A stretch of 64,000 nucleotides of DNA from Cololabis saira (Eukaryota > Chordata > Actinopteri > Beloniformes > Belonidae), in the NCBI RefSeq assembly GCF_033807715.1, contig NC_084596.1, positions 27,602,879 through 27,666,878 of the forward strand, given 5' to 3'. How positions within the stretch are numbered: position 1 is the first letter of the stretch; the number at the start of each line of letters is the position of its first letter. Positions 14,001 through 23,999 of this stretch are shown here, piece after piece. Position numbers and translations under genes: made by a program. The notes beneath the pieces were generated by a model. The model searched no databases and was not told where the DNA came from. It saw nothing but the letters and a program-made list of their open reading frames with translations.

Positions 14001-17000
14001 TTGTGTGACTGCATTATAGCAAATGAAGAACGAACTGGAGCAAAAACAAGACCTGCTGACATCTATGGAGTCGGACCTGGCCAAAGCCGTGCACTGGAAC
14101 GGTCAGATTTCTGCCCCCTTCCACAAGTGTGACGTCGATTTGGCCAAATACTCAGAGGTTCTGAACCAGATGTTCGAACGCTGGCACCGCATCCAGACTC
14201 AGATCAAGAACAGGTACAGTCGCATGGTCGTTCCTCACGCGCACATTAGTCATCGCTGCTAACGAGACGAAGAAAACATCCGTTCACCCCTTCCCTTTCC
14301 CATTCTTTCCACCTCAGAGTGTGGGACCTGGACAAACAGGAGCAACAGCTGACACAATATCAGCAGAGCAGCTCCTCCCTGGAGCAGTGGCTGGACAATG
14401 CCAGGAAACGCCAGGACACCCTTCAGACGGTCAAGCTCACTGACATCCAGACTCTAATGGACCACCTCAACCAACAAAAGGCATGTCTTATTTTCATCAA
14501 CGAGTAGTTATCAGTGGCAAACCTTGAGTGGAAATGATTTAAAAGTGGACATAGCCCCCTTTTTCACTTTGACTGGGATGCTTATTGCTGTGAACATGCA
14601 TGAACTGAGCATTTATTTTGTTCCATCCCAGTTTTAACAGCAGAGACTGGACAGAGTGATGTTACAATCAACAACCAGCACTGACTTTTTCTTTTCTTGA
14701 ATAGGCACTTCACAATGAAATTAAAGGGAAGAAAGACAAAGTAGAGGATGTGCAGAAAGGTTCAGATACTTGTGCTTCCTCAATAAAGGTTGGTAGTCTG
14801 ATGCTCTGTTTTCATTCAACTGCAGCTGTGTATTTTACCATGACGGCCCCTGCAGCTGTTGAATAAATGACATTGTGTTGTCTGCTTTCAGGACTTTGAG
14901 CTGCAGCTCGCTTCCTACAGTTCCGGCCTGGAAACTCTGCTTAATGTTCCTATCAAGAGAACGATGCTGCAGTCTCCTGCTTCTGTGATCCGGCAAGAGG
15001 TAATCAAGGGATTCAAATCCATGTATACTGTACTTCTAAGAAAAGAGAAAGTTAGGTCGTCCTATATTTGAGTAGTAGACTTTTAAACGCCTAGATTGTT
15101 CCAGTCACAATAGTTTGTGGTGCAGTGCCAGCAACCTGAGTGTTACTCTAATAGCTGGAGCTTTAAGCATAACGTTATAACAGTTCCAGGGGGTTGAGTT
15201 GCAGTAAAAACCTTGGGCATCCCGAACAAAGCAGCTTAAAAGTTGGGGGAGTGAGGAAAGACATAAGAAGAAGTTTTAATGCCAACCTTCAGGTCAAAAG
15301 CTGCAGAGTCACCAAATAAATCAAATAAAAATAATGCCCAGAGAGGAGCTGCTGTCTTTTCATCACTATATGTCATTAACTTATAGAACTACACTCACCG
15401 AAAAAGTAAAAAAAATCTGATGCCTGTTAGTTTTTCCTTTTATTTTTCATATTTTGAGCTCCCAAGATTCCATTTTATTCCCTTCATTACAATTGTAAAT
15501 GAAAGATGTAACTAAAATGTAGTGAACCCTCGACCTCACAATGTTTTTGTCTGAACTCCTCTCAGGCTTTTGACCTCCAGACTCGTTACATAGAGCTACT
15601 GACCCGCTCTAGTGACTACTACAAATACCTTGAGGAGTTGCTCAAGAAAATGGAAGAGCTGAAGGTAGCTATTGGATACTTATATCATTTGTGTACATAA
15701 TAATATTAAAAAGTTCACTTGTACAAATAGCTTTTTCTAAACATATGAGAAGAAGGGACTAATGTGGTTTCTGTTGCTGATGTTCTTCCCAGTTAAGGAA
15801 CACCAGGATTGAGTTGCTGGAGGATGAGCTGAGGCGTTTGAAAGATGACCTCCAGGATCGCAATCAGACAAAGAAGTCTCTCGAGGATGAACTGGCTCGC
15901 TACAAGCTGGAGCTCAGTCAAACAAAAGATCAACTAATCACGACTGAGGAAGTGAAGAGAACCTCTGCAATGCAAGTCAATGCTGCCAAAGAGAGCCTGG
16001 ATAGCACACACAGCCAGATTCAAGACCTGGATGACCAACTGACTCGCATTAAATACCAGCTGGATGAGGAAAAGAGGAAAAGGAGGTTGGCTGAAGAGCG
16101 TTACGGAAGTCAGCAAGAGGAGTATGAGGCGGCTGTTCGCCGCAGGCAGAAAGAACTGGAAGAACTCAATTGGATCAAGATTGACTTGGAAAAGTCTGTG
16201 AAGGACAGGGAACGTGAATTGGAGAGGCTGAAGATACAGCTAGAAGAGGAGACGGCACGTCGACGAAACGCTGAATCAGATATCTCAAAGGTAAGAACAC
16301 AGTGCACCCAGGAGGTTAATCAACTTAAGCAGACACACGAGAAAGAGATCCACGTTTCCAAGACCACCATTCTGAAAGTCTCACAACAAAAAGAGGAGGA
16401 TTCAGCAGACCTAAAGCTGCAAGCTGAGAGACTCGCTGCTGAGAAGAGAGATCTGGAGAGCGAGCTAAGGAGACTGAGACAAGCTGTTGCCTTCACCGAG
16501 GAGCAGAAGAGCAAGGCAGAGCAGGAAATCAGCCAGCAGAGGGCGTCAGTGACACAGGAGACGAGGATACGCAGTGAGCTGGAGGTGCAGATAAGAACTC
16601 TCCTGCAGCAGCGGGGAGAACATGAGATCAAGTTAAAGGAAACCGGCAACAGCAACCAAGAAAAGTCCAGACAGATCAGCACGCTGACATTTAAGCTGGA
16701 AGAAGAGGAGAAGAAGAGGAGAGCTCTGGAACTGGATCTCAATCACCTGAAACAAGCTGATGAAGAGCTGAGAGCAAAGAACTCCTCCTATCTTGAGGCA
16801 ATTAACAAACTTAAAGTGTCTGAGCAGGAGGTTAGGATCACTAGAGTGGAGCTGGAAAAGCAGACCAGTGAGAAAACAAAGGCTGAGCAGAGCTCTGCCA
16901 GGCTGCAGAGCCGTGTCCGGGAACTTCAGTGCTCTCTGGAGGGGATGGAAGCTGAGGTGGAAAAGCAAAAGAAAGCAACGCAGGAGGAGTTCACTCGTAG

Positions 17001-20000
17001 AAAGCGAATGGAGGCCGAGTTGGAGAGGATGACGCGTACCTGCAGAGAGCACACCACCACAATTAGCTCACTGAAAACTGTTCAAGTAGAGGTCTCCAAC
17101 AGTGAGAGAAAGTACGAGCAGGACCTCAGGGCTCTCCAGGAGGCCCTGGACAAGAGCCTGAGAGATCACAAAGCCACCAAGGAGGAACTGGCAGCTTTGA
17201 CAGCCGAGCTTAAAACGCTAAAACAGAAGCTGCAGCAGGAACTGGCCCGAATTCACGAGCTCAACCAACGAAACGAAAGCTTATACAAAACCATAGAGGA
17301 GAAGAGCCGCCAACTTAACGAGTACACCACAGAGATTGAAAAGCTGAAGACTCTGACACAGAACCTGACAAAGGAGAGACTGAGACTGGAGGAGGAGCTG
17401 AGGGGCGTCAAACAAGAGAGAGACGATCTGAAGATCAGCAAAGATGCCATTGATGGACAAAGTGCTACTCAAATCTCAACTTTGCATGTGCAGCTTCAAA
17501 GTAGCACCAAGAGGACAGCAGAGCTCCAGGCTCTCATCGGTGACCTCACCAAGGAGAGAGAAAAGCTTAAAATGGAAATAGAAAAAATCCAAAAACAGTC
17601 AATTGAGGTATTCTTTATAACACTGAAGGATCATCTCCTCATTGTACATCTAATTCATATTACTGCTGGCATGGTTGCTTACGCTGGCTTTCAAACTTTG
17701 CTGTTAGCTGAATTTCAAAGTAGCCTAGCAATGTTTGTAACAATCATTTGTTTTAACCGCTTGTTTTAAATTTGATTGTGCATGAGAGTCGCTTACTTAA
17801 AAATGCTTCTGCTTAGCATTTAAACCTTCTATTAACACCATATAATCTCACTGAACTTGACTCATAACAGTAATAATCACTGTAAACACTGTACACTAAC
17901 ATTTTGAGAAATGTATGAATACTGTACTGACAAATGCCTCGATTGGACATTGTCCTCATATGTTGATCTGTCATTATGTAGAATTCATATCTTATGAAAT
18001 AATTTCTTGTCTTATCTCTCCACAGACTTCAATAGTTGCCCAAGAGAGTCAAAGCCAATACAGTGAGCTGATGCTGCAAAGGGATAGTCTGCAGTCCAGG
18101 CTGAAACTTTTGGAGCAGGACAAGAACCGCCAGCAGCGACTAGAAGAGGAGCTCTCTCGCATCAAAGTCACACTAGACACTGAGATTCGCAACAAACAGC
18201 GTCTGCAGGATGAGAAAAACTCCATCCTTAACGACTTCAATTCAATGAAGAGCCAGTACGATTTGAAAGACAGCCAGATTAGGCGTTATGAGTCAGACGT
18301 GGAAAAGGCCGACCGGGAGAGGATGTCCCTGAAGAGTGAGATTGAGAAGCTCATGAAGGAGCTGAAGGTTGTTGAGGAGAGGTACAAGAGCCGACTGTTT
18401 AGCTCAGAACAGGAGGCGCTGGACCTGGCCGCAAAGAAAGACCTCCTGGAAAAAGAGATCCAGAGATTGAAGCAGAAGCCTTACGCTCTGAATAGGCAGA
18501 CCCAGACGGATGAGAAAGTCGTAACAATTGATCCCTCAAAGCTCGTATTTGATGGCGTGCGACGCAAAGTCACCGCTCACCAGCTTTGTGACTGCGGCAT
18601 AATCAGCAAAACTACCTTAGAGGAGCTGCTCAAGGGGAAAAAGACGGTGGATGAAGTGGCTGCAGACATCCAGCTTAGTTTAAAGGGTGCTGGCATTATT
18701 GCTGGGATGACAACAGGTTTTCAAGGGAGAATGTCTTTTACCGAAGCCAAACAGAAGTCTCTCATCAGCCCAGAGAGCGCTCTCATGCTCCTACAAGCTC
18801 AAGCAGCAACAGGCTACATAGTGGACCCTGCATATAATAAAGCGATGCCTGTGGATACTGCCTGTTCCAGAGGGGTTGTAGAGACGGAGGACAGGGACAT
18901 CCTAGTGACAGCCGAAGCAGCTAGCACCGGCTTCAAAGATCCACTAACCGGCAAAATGCTGTCTGTGGGACAGGCTTGCAAAAGAGGCCGCATCGACAGG
19001 GAGACGGCCATCCGCTTGCTCCAGGCGCAGGAATCCGCCGGAGGCATACTGGACCCTGTTCTGAGTGTGTTCCTTCCAAAGGATCTGGCCTTGGATCGCA
19101 ATCTCATAGATGAAGATCTCTACACAGCTTTGAATAAAAAACCCACCTGCTACCTGGATCCAGCAACGAAAGAGAAGATAAGTTACAATGACCTTAGGAA
19201 AAAGTGTACAGTAGAACCTGTGTCTGGCTTGCTCCTGCTCCAGGCTCCAGAAAAGTGCATGACAGTGAAGGGTATCCGTGGGGAGGTGTCTGTCACGGAC
19301 CTCGTCAAATCTGAGCTACTCGATGAAACCGATCTGCAGAAACTCAATCAGGGCAAACTGACTAAAAAAGACATCGAAGACAAGCTGAAGTCCTACCTCC
19401 ATGGGTCGACCTGCATTGCTGGGATCTACGATGAGGCCAACAACAGGATAATGCCTTTCTATCAGGCTATGAAAGATGGTCTGCTCATGAGAGGAACCAC
19501 TCTGGAGCTTCTGGAGGCCCAAGCAGCATCTGGATTCATAGTTGATCCAGTTAACAATGTCTTCTTGCCAGTTGAGGAAGCCACAAAAAGAGGCGTCATA
19601 GGGAAGGAGTTCAAGAATAAGCTGTTGTCTGCAGAGAGGGCAGTGATTGGTTACAGAGACCCAGCAACAGGAAAGACGATCTCTTTATTCCAGGCTATTG
19701 CAAAAGATCTAATTGAGAAAGGTCACGGAATCCGGTTGCTGGAGGCTCAGATTGCCAGCGGTGGCATTATTGATCCAGTTGAGAGTCATCGTATTGATGT
19801 CTCAGTTGCCTACAAAAAGGGATATTTTGATCAGGAGATGAATGAGATCTTAACCTATGAAGGTGATGACACTAAGGGGTTCTTTGACCCTAACACCAAA
19901 GAGAACTTGACCTACCTTCAGCTTAAGGAGAGGTGCATCACAGATCCCAAAACGGGCCTCATACTGCTGCCACTCAGAGACAAGAGGAAGGCCCAGACAA

Positions 20001-21250
20001 CCCAGGAAAGTCGCAGCAATGTCACCCGCAAGAGACGGGTCGTCATCGTCGACCCAGACACCGGGCACGAGATGTCCGTCAGGGAGGCCTACCACAAGGA
20101 GCTCATTGACTACGAAACCTTCCTGGACTTGTCGGAGCAGGAGTGTGAGTGGGAGGAGATCACCATCAAGGCCTCGGATGGCTCTGCACGCCTTGTGATC
20201 GTGGACAGGAAAACCGGAACCCAGTACGACATTCAGGACTGCGTAGACAGAGGCGTCGTTGACCAGAAGACTCTGGATCAGTATCGTGCCGGAACCCTGA
20301 CCTTGACACAGTTTGCAGACAAAATTACCAGCAAGACCAGTAGCACTGAGATGAACATCGCAGCCACTTCTGTTGACGACATGGTTGCCTGCAGCAGTCC
20401 CACCCTAGCCGCCCCAACCTCACCTACTGTACGCAAACGCTTTGACAGTATTTCTATCACAGTCTCCCCCCCAGAGATGTTTGACGATCATAGCCCCGTG
20501 GCCGCCATATTTGACACAGAGACCTTGGAGAAGATAACTATTGTTGAGGGGCTCAAAAGAGGCATAGTGGACACTCTTACGGCACAGAGGCTGCTGGAAG
20601 CTCAGACTTGCACCGGCGGTATCATCAATCCTGCTACTGCTGAAAGGCTGTCACTTGAGGATGCCGTCCATCAGGGTGTCATAGATGAAAGCATGGCCAC
20701 AAAGCTGAAACCTGCCCAGAAGGCTTACCTTGGTTATGAGGATGTTAAGATCAAACGAAAAATGTCTGCAGCCGAGGCAGTGAAGGAGAAGTGGTTGCCT
20801 TATGAGGCCGGCCAAAGATTTCTGGAGTATCAGTACCTGACAGGGGGCCTGATAGAGCCTGGCAGCAGCTCCCGAGTTACCATCGAGGAGGCCATCCGCA
20901 GAGGCTGGCTAGATGGGCTATGGGCCCAGAAGCTGCAGGATTGTCAAAACCACCAGAAGAACCTGACCTGTCCTAAGACTAAACTGAAGATCTCGTATAA
21001 ACAAGCCATGGACAGCTGCATGGTGGAAGAAAGCAATGGCATGAAGCTCCTGCAGGCATCCTCCATATCCAGCAAGGGAATCAGCAGCCCCTACAATGTT
21101 TCTAACCCAGGATCACGTTCTGGATCCAGGGCAGGTTCCCGCACCGGCTCCAGGAGCGGCTCTCGAAGAGGCAGTGTGGACTACTCCTCTTCTTACTCGT
21201 ACAGTTTCTCCTCCAGTAGCGCCAGCTATCGCTCAAACTTGCAGTCTTAA
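5788..21250 (+). CDS. dsp: desmoplakin, 24 coding exons, complete
   Basis: Desmoplakin links intermediate filaments (C-terminal plakin repeats) to the desmosomal plaque (N-terminal plakin domain, which binds plakoglobin and plakophilin). Coding exons: 5788-6041, 6908-6992, 7187-7305, 7462-7585, 9096-9221, 9323-9382, 9475-9642, 9742-9846, 10203-10298, 10389-10514, 10760-10912, 11120-11274, 11487-11613, 11744-11930, 12080-12321, 12453-12634, 12785-12923, 14020-14213, 14318-14480, 14705-14788, 14892-14999, 15566-15664, 15793-17607, 18026-21250. All join in frame: 8,136 nt, 2,711 residues. Every intron is GT-AG except the one after 14480 (GC-AG). The acceptor before 12080 has a weak pyrimidine tract and is the least certain junction. 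Identity rests on near-verbatim family stretches such as QTQWSWLLQITKC, RKRRVVIVDP and KEKWLPYEAGQRFLE. The exon count matches human DSP; the protein is 160 residues shorter, and the whole deficit lies in the rod. Whether this is the fish a or b copy cannot be told. Confidence 0.96.
6079..6165. mobile_element. Harbinger-like MITE copy 1 (dsp intron 1)
   Basis: A short element 37 bases after the dsp exon 1 donor. The left end gcttgaattatggttctgcg and the right end (cgcggaaccataaatcagcc) are inverted repeats, with CpG-rich centre (cctacgccgtagg). A TAA flanks the left end; the right flank has decayed. Other copies lie at 23857, 40746 and (partial) 43569. Confidence 0.75.
6199..6270. mobile_element. 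72-bp Tc1-family MITE (dsp intron 1)
   Basis: The ends are cagtcacctgccactttatc and, inverted, cactcactggccactttatt, with TA at both flanks (6197-6198 and 6271-6272). The termini match the fish Tc1-like family whose longer relic lies at 26712. Little is left between the inverted repeats. Confidence 0.7.
6908..15664 (+). CDS. dsp: dsp exons 2-22: plakin domain (spectrin repeats and SH3)
   Basis: These 21 exons encode about residues 86-1032, the plakin domain that targets the protein to the desmosomal plaque. Spectrin-repeat helices carry family landmarks: LRDLQNIIEEVSQAIMWVNE (exon 7), ASDKID then AYMDTLQTQWSW (exons 8-9), and NEQYYEAIMGIWNQLYIN (exon 13). The embedded SH3 lies at about residues 460-525 across exons 11-12 (VRALCDFKQDQ, then GPGGLDMLIPSV). 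The exon 14-15 join (LIIQLPTL to GQEVKPEPQKP) falls in a segment that is poorly conserved against human. Exon phases form compensating pairs (1+2, 3+4, 12+13, 14+15, 16+17, 18+19), and all other junctions are phase 0. Confidence 0.92.
9850..10070. repeat. interspersed repeat with internal duplication in dsp intron 8
   Basis: It begins with the common fish motif aattcaatttatttgtatag. The words gatcagatat-acacatcataaaata and aagcatcagaaaa then occur twice (about 9937-9990 and 10012-10058), so part of the element is tandemly duplicated. Not coding. Confidence 0.6.
10940..11035. repeat. CA microsatellite in dsp intron 11
   Basis: A 96-base pure CA tract occupies nearly half of the 207-base intron between exon 11 (ends 10912) and exon 12 (starts 11120). 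It starts 27 bases from the donor. Confidence 0.97.
12924..14019. other. dsp intron 17, no feature recognised
   Basis: This 1.1-kb AT-rich intron separates exons 17 and 18. I see no repeat family, conserved exon or RNA gene in it. Confidence 0.6.
14481..14704 (+). other. dsp: GC-AG intron in dsp (intron 19)
   Basis: Exon 19 ends CAACAAAAG at 14480 and the intron begins GCATGT rather than GT. The acceptor is ttgaatag at 14704. Only this GC donor keeps the frame and rebuilds the conserved sequence LNQQK/ALHNEIKGKKDK. The next GT (four bases later) would shift the frame. GC-AG introns are a known minority class. Confidence 0.85.
15793..17607 (+). CDS. dsp: dsp exon 23: coiled-coil rod
   Basis: A single 1,815-base exon encodes 605 residues (about 1033-1637) of continuous heptad-type sequence rich in Glu, Lys, Arg, Gln and Leu, without prolines that would break the helix. 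It is the dimerising central rod. Both ends are phase 0; the donor is gtattc at 17608. An internal donor, AAG/GTAAGA at 16290/16291, is also phase 0 and would skip 1,317 bases (439 residues), giving the short-rod desmoplakin II form. Reading past 17607 gives about 50 more codons before a stop, but these are intron. Human exon 23 is longer because its rod carries two similar blocks of about 160 residues where this gene has one. Confidence 0.94.
18026..21250 (+). CDS. dsp: dsp exon 24: rod end, plakin-repeat domains A-C, GSR tail
   Basis: The last exon (3,225 bases including TAA at 21248-21250) encodes residues 1638-2711. It opens with the end of the rod, then plakin-repeat domains of about 38-residue modules (pattern LLEAQ..(A/S)GGI.DP): roughly A 1800-2010, B 2012-2230, a linker module with RKRRVVIVDPDTGHEMS near 2308, and C from about 2460 to 2640. 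These bind keratin, desmin and vimentin. The tail (about 2663-2690) has GSRSGSR-type Gly-Ser-Arg repeats followed by RRGSVDYSSS, matching the region where Ser phosphorylation and Arg methylation control filament binding in mammals. An upstream in-frame ATG at 17915 lies in the intron and is not a start. Confidence 0.96.
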   Translation, partial: TSIVAQESQSQYSELMLQRDSLQSRLKLLEQDKNRQQRLEEELSRIKVTLDTEIRNKQRLQDEKNSILNDFNSMKSQYDLKDSQIRRYESDVEKADRERMSLKSEIEKLMKELKVVEERYKSRLFSSEQEALDLAAKKDLLEKEIQRLKQKPYALNRQTQTDEKVVTIDPSKLVFDGVRRKVTAHQLCDCGIISKTTLEELLKGKKTVDEVAADIQLSLKGAGIIAGMTTGFQGRMSFTEAKQKSLISPESALMLLQAQAATGYIVDPAYNKAMPVDTACSRGVVETEDRDILVTAEAASTGFKDPLTGKMLSVGQACKRGRIDRETAIRLLQAQESAGGILDPVLSVFLPKDLALDRNLIDEDLYTALNKKPTCYLDPATKEKISYNDLRKKCTVEPVSGLLLLQAPEKCMTVKGIRGEVSVTDLVKSELLDETDLQKLNQGKLTKKDIEDKLKSYLHGSTCIAGIYDEANNRIMPFYQAMKDGLLMRGTTLELLEAQAASGFIVDPVNNVFLPVEEATKRGVIGKEFKNKLLSAERAVIGYRDPATGKTISLFQAIAKDLIEKGHGIRLLEAQIASGGIIDPVESHRIDVSVAYKKGYFDQEMNEILTYEGDDTKGFFDPNTKENLTYLQLKERCITDPKTGLILLPLRDKRKAQTTQESRSNVTRKRRVVIVDPDTGHEMSVREAYHKELIDYETFLDLSEQECEWEEITIKASDGSARLVIVDRKTGTQYDIQDCVDRGVVDQKTLDQYRAGTLTLTQFADKITSKTSSTEMNIAATSVDDMVACSSPTLAAPTSPTVRKRFDSISITVSPPEMFDDHSPVAAIFDTETLEKITIVEGLKRGIVDTLTAQRLLEAQTCTGGIINPATAERLSLEDAVHQGVIDESMATKLKPAQKAYLGYEDVKIKRKMSAAEAVKEKWLPYEAGQRFLEYQYLTGGLIEPGSSSRVTIEEAIRRGWLDGLWAQKLQDCQNHQKNLTCPKTKLKISYKQAMDSCMVEESNGMKLLQASSISSKGISSPYNVSNPGSRSGSRAGSRTGSRSGSRRGSVDYSSSYSYSFSSSSASYRSNLQS

Positions 21251-21780
21251 TGCTTTCCACAAAGAAAAAAAAGAGCATTTATTAATACACGCTACTTCTG
21301 TGTAATCTTAGTATTTTAATAGTTCACTTTTTTGCTGTTTTTTTTTTTTTGTTTTTTTTTCTACTACCCATAACATTTATAACATTTAGAAAGGTTGGGT
21401 TGTTTAAATACTTGAGATCAGTTGAATGTTTTGATGAGTTGGTGTTTAATATTAACTGCTTAGAACAGTTCACAATCTTCTTATAACACTTGAATTAACC
21501 ACATGATGCTTTATTGCCATTGTATTGTCACAGCTTTCCTTACTTTACAATATAACTTGTATTGTATTGCTTCTGGACTGCACTGTCAGCGTAGCTCAGG
21601 CACTGATTCTTAGTTGATTACAGATTCCTTCATGTATTTTTAAGGAAAAATTTTATATGCAAATGCTGTTGCTGTTGCTGACTGTTTAACAAAGTAGTGA
21701 GTTGATTATCACACTCTGTCCTTCTGAATTGTTTATCTTTGAGTAATTACAAATAAAGTTGCTTGTCACAGCAGTATTAA
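21251..21780 (+). other. dsp: dsp 3' UTR with poly(A) signal
   Basis: An AT-rich stretch follows the stop at 21250, with a T-rich run near 21336-21360. A canonical AATAAA lies at 21752-21757, followed by GT-rich sequence (ttgcttgtcaca), so cleavage probably falls near 21770-21780. The resulting 3' UTR is about 520 bases. I see no coding potential. Confidence 0.7.
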
Positions 21781-22631
21781 TGTATTTCTTTGCTCATCCT
21801 TTCATATCAGCTGCAGTGATCTTTGACAATAATTAGCTCACTGTATTAAGAGATTTTTGTTTTTATATCCAAACCATCCACATGGTTTGCAACTGATTAT
21901 TAAAATGCCCATATATGGCATAATTCAGCTTTTTTCCTCTGATGGAGGATACAATCTAAAACTCTGTAGATTAATATTGGCAGTATTTTTTTTTCTTCAT
22001 CAGTGCATAAAATGTCATTTTTGTAATCTAACAGCAATTTATATATAATAAACATAATTATCATTCATATCAAATTAATGCACAAATGTACAGTGTAAAC
22101 TAATTTAATGTCCTGAACAGCTGCAGACATAAAGACTTACTGACAGTAATACAATTTGAATAGAATCAATATAGTAACAAAAAATAAAACAAAAAAGGGT
22201 GAATCAACACAATAGGACAATCGTTGCACCCCAATGAACTATGGAAGATATGAATGCTTTGAAGATGCATTTGTATCGTAAATCTGAAGGTTTGAAACAA
22301 AAATATTTGTTATTTGGGGTTTCATCAACAAGACTGGCTTGACGTGCTTACGGTTGTGCTATCTAAGTGGGCTACACTGAAATACTGTATGCAACCATGT
22401 TTGAAGTAGCTACTTCAAGGTGGACATAATTCATTTCATGCAATTTTTACCTCAAGTAGTATGTAGTGAAATGTAATAAAACATTTACGCGGCAGAATTA
22501 CTTCATGAAAAAAGGCCGAGAGCAAACTTTTTCATATTTGCAGTGATTTTTGCTCATAATTACACATTTGAATGAGGTTATGAACATAGGATTTGAAGAA
22601 CATGAAATGCATGTTAGGGATTCCATTCTTA

Positions 22632-23116
22632 TAGTCCATGGGCCAGAGCCCAAAATTTCACTTGTCAGTACCACTCAAGGTGCCAAAACTTACTTATGAT
22701 TTTTGAAAAGATCCATGTCTGGCAGCTGTTTCATAGTTATCAGCTCATGAAGTCACCCACCCCCTTCAGAAAATTACATTTTAGATGCTGGTGCATATCC
22801 TGGTTTAGACTCATGTACAGGATATCTGTCAATGTTTCACAATATTGTCTTTCATATCATTTTAAAGGGGACCTTTTAGGCATTCATTCAAGCTAAGATG
22901 TGAATCTTTCTGACCAACATAGAGGTCACTGCAGCTCTTTAAACTATAAACAACACACATTTTTACACAAATTTCGCCTAAAAGACAATATTGTGAAACA
23001 TTGACAGCTATCCTGTACATACCAAAATATCATCTATAGACATGGATCTTTAAAAAAATTATAAGCAAGTTTTGTCACCTTGAGTGGTACTGATATCTGG
23101 TCTGGCTCATGGACTA
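22632..23116. mobile_element. 485-bp inverted-repeat (foldback) element between dsp and tns3
   Basis: The left arm (22632-22710) begins tagtccatgggccagag; the right arm inverted begins tagtccatgagccagac. They stay alignable for about 80 bases. A second inverted pair lies inside (gtcaatgtttcacaatattg at about 22828 and its complement at about 22985). TTA flanks both ends. Non-coding; it could form a long hairpin. Confidence 0.75.
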
Positions 23117-23289
23117 TTAACCTGAGACTTTAGGATGCAGAAGTAACTGATGATTTCATGATTAATAACGAATGCCACCAAAATAAGCAGTAACCTGGTT
23201 ACAGGTTCTTCCAGATTCTTTTTGGGGGGTCCTTTATTGTTGGGGGGGTGGCGGTGGCAGGAAGTCTCAGTCTGCGTGTGAGGATTGAG

Positions 23290-23782
23290 GGTGAGAACAA
23301 ATGGAGTGAGGCAGAGGGAGGCGGAGGCCAGGGAGAGGGAAGGTAGAGTGAAATGGGAGGGAACATGGGAGCCAGCCTCGGCAGCAGCAGTGGGAGGACT
23401 GTCCACGCCAGAAACCCTGCTTGCTGCAGCGGCGCCGTGGACCGGAGGAAGTGTGTCGGGGGTGGGCAGCAGCAGAAACAGCACGGCCAGCAGCTCAGGA
23501 CCCGCACAGGGGACTTCTACTTCACCAGCAACAGAAAAGGGGCTAAAAGAGAGCAGCGGGTCCAGCCGGGATCGAGGCTGTGCAACGCAGCGCAGAGCGC
23601 ATTCCTGCAGAGGGGAATGAGCCTCTCAGCGCGCACTAAGCCTGCATGACGGGCGCGGGGCTCCCGGACTCCTGCGCACTCACAAACTCTCAAACTTTGG
23701 CTGACACAAGGAATCAAAAAGCGTGAAAAAGAAGAAAAAACAAAAAGTGGGTTCCTCGCTTTTACGAAAAAAAAAAAAAAAG
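23290..23782 (+). other. tns3: probable non-coding first exon and CpG-rich promoter of tns3
   Basis: This GC- and CpG-rich block, in an otherwise AT-rich area, ends in a run of about 15 A then G and a strong donor (AAG/GTAAGG) at 23782/23783. The first tns3 coding exon has a real acceptor upstream of its ATG (32653/32654), so at least one upstream non-coding exon must exist; this is the best candidate. The 5' limit is unknown. Short ORFs are present on both strands but none resembles a known protein, so I read the block as 5' UTR and promoter. Confidence 0.55.
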
Positions 23783-23856
23783 GTAAGGCGCCGCTTATGT
23801 TGGGGGGCTCAGTCACTGGTAGAGATTTTTTTTCTTCTTTTTTTTTCTCCCCCTAA

Positions 23857-23999
23857 AGCCTGAATTATGGTTCTGCGTTAAATCGACGGCGTACCCTACG
23901 GCGTAGGGTACGCGGCGACGCGCAGGTACGGTGCGCCTCTTTGCGTACTCTACGGCGTAGGCTCTGCGTTGGTGTAACGCGGAACCATAAATCAGCCTT
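23857..23999. mobile_element. Harbinger-like MITE copy 2 (tns3 intron 1)
   Basis: A 143-base element starting 74 bases after the proposed tns3 exon 1 donor. The termini are inverted repeats (agcctgaattatggttctgc at left; aaggctgatttatggttccg inverted from the right). It is flanked by TAA on both sides (23854-23856 and 24000-24002), a 3-bp duplication as in PIF/Harbinger elements. The CpG-rich interior includes the palindrome ccctacggcgtaggg. Confidence 0.8.

Noticed and set aside
17608..17769. Extension of the dsp rod ORF beyond exon 23
   Set aside because: The conserved protein continues at 18026 after a GT-AG intron in phase 0. The extension is hydrophobic, not coiled coil, and ends in a stop.
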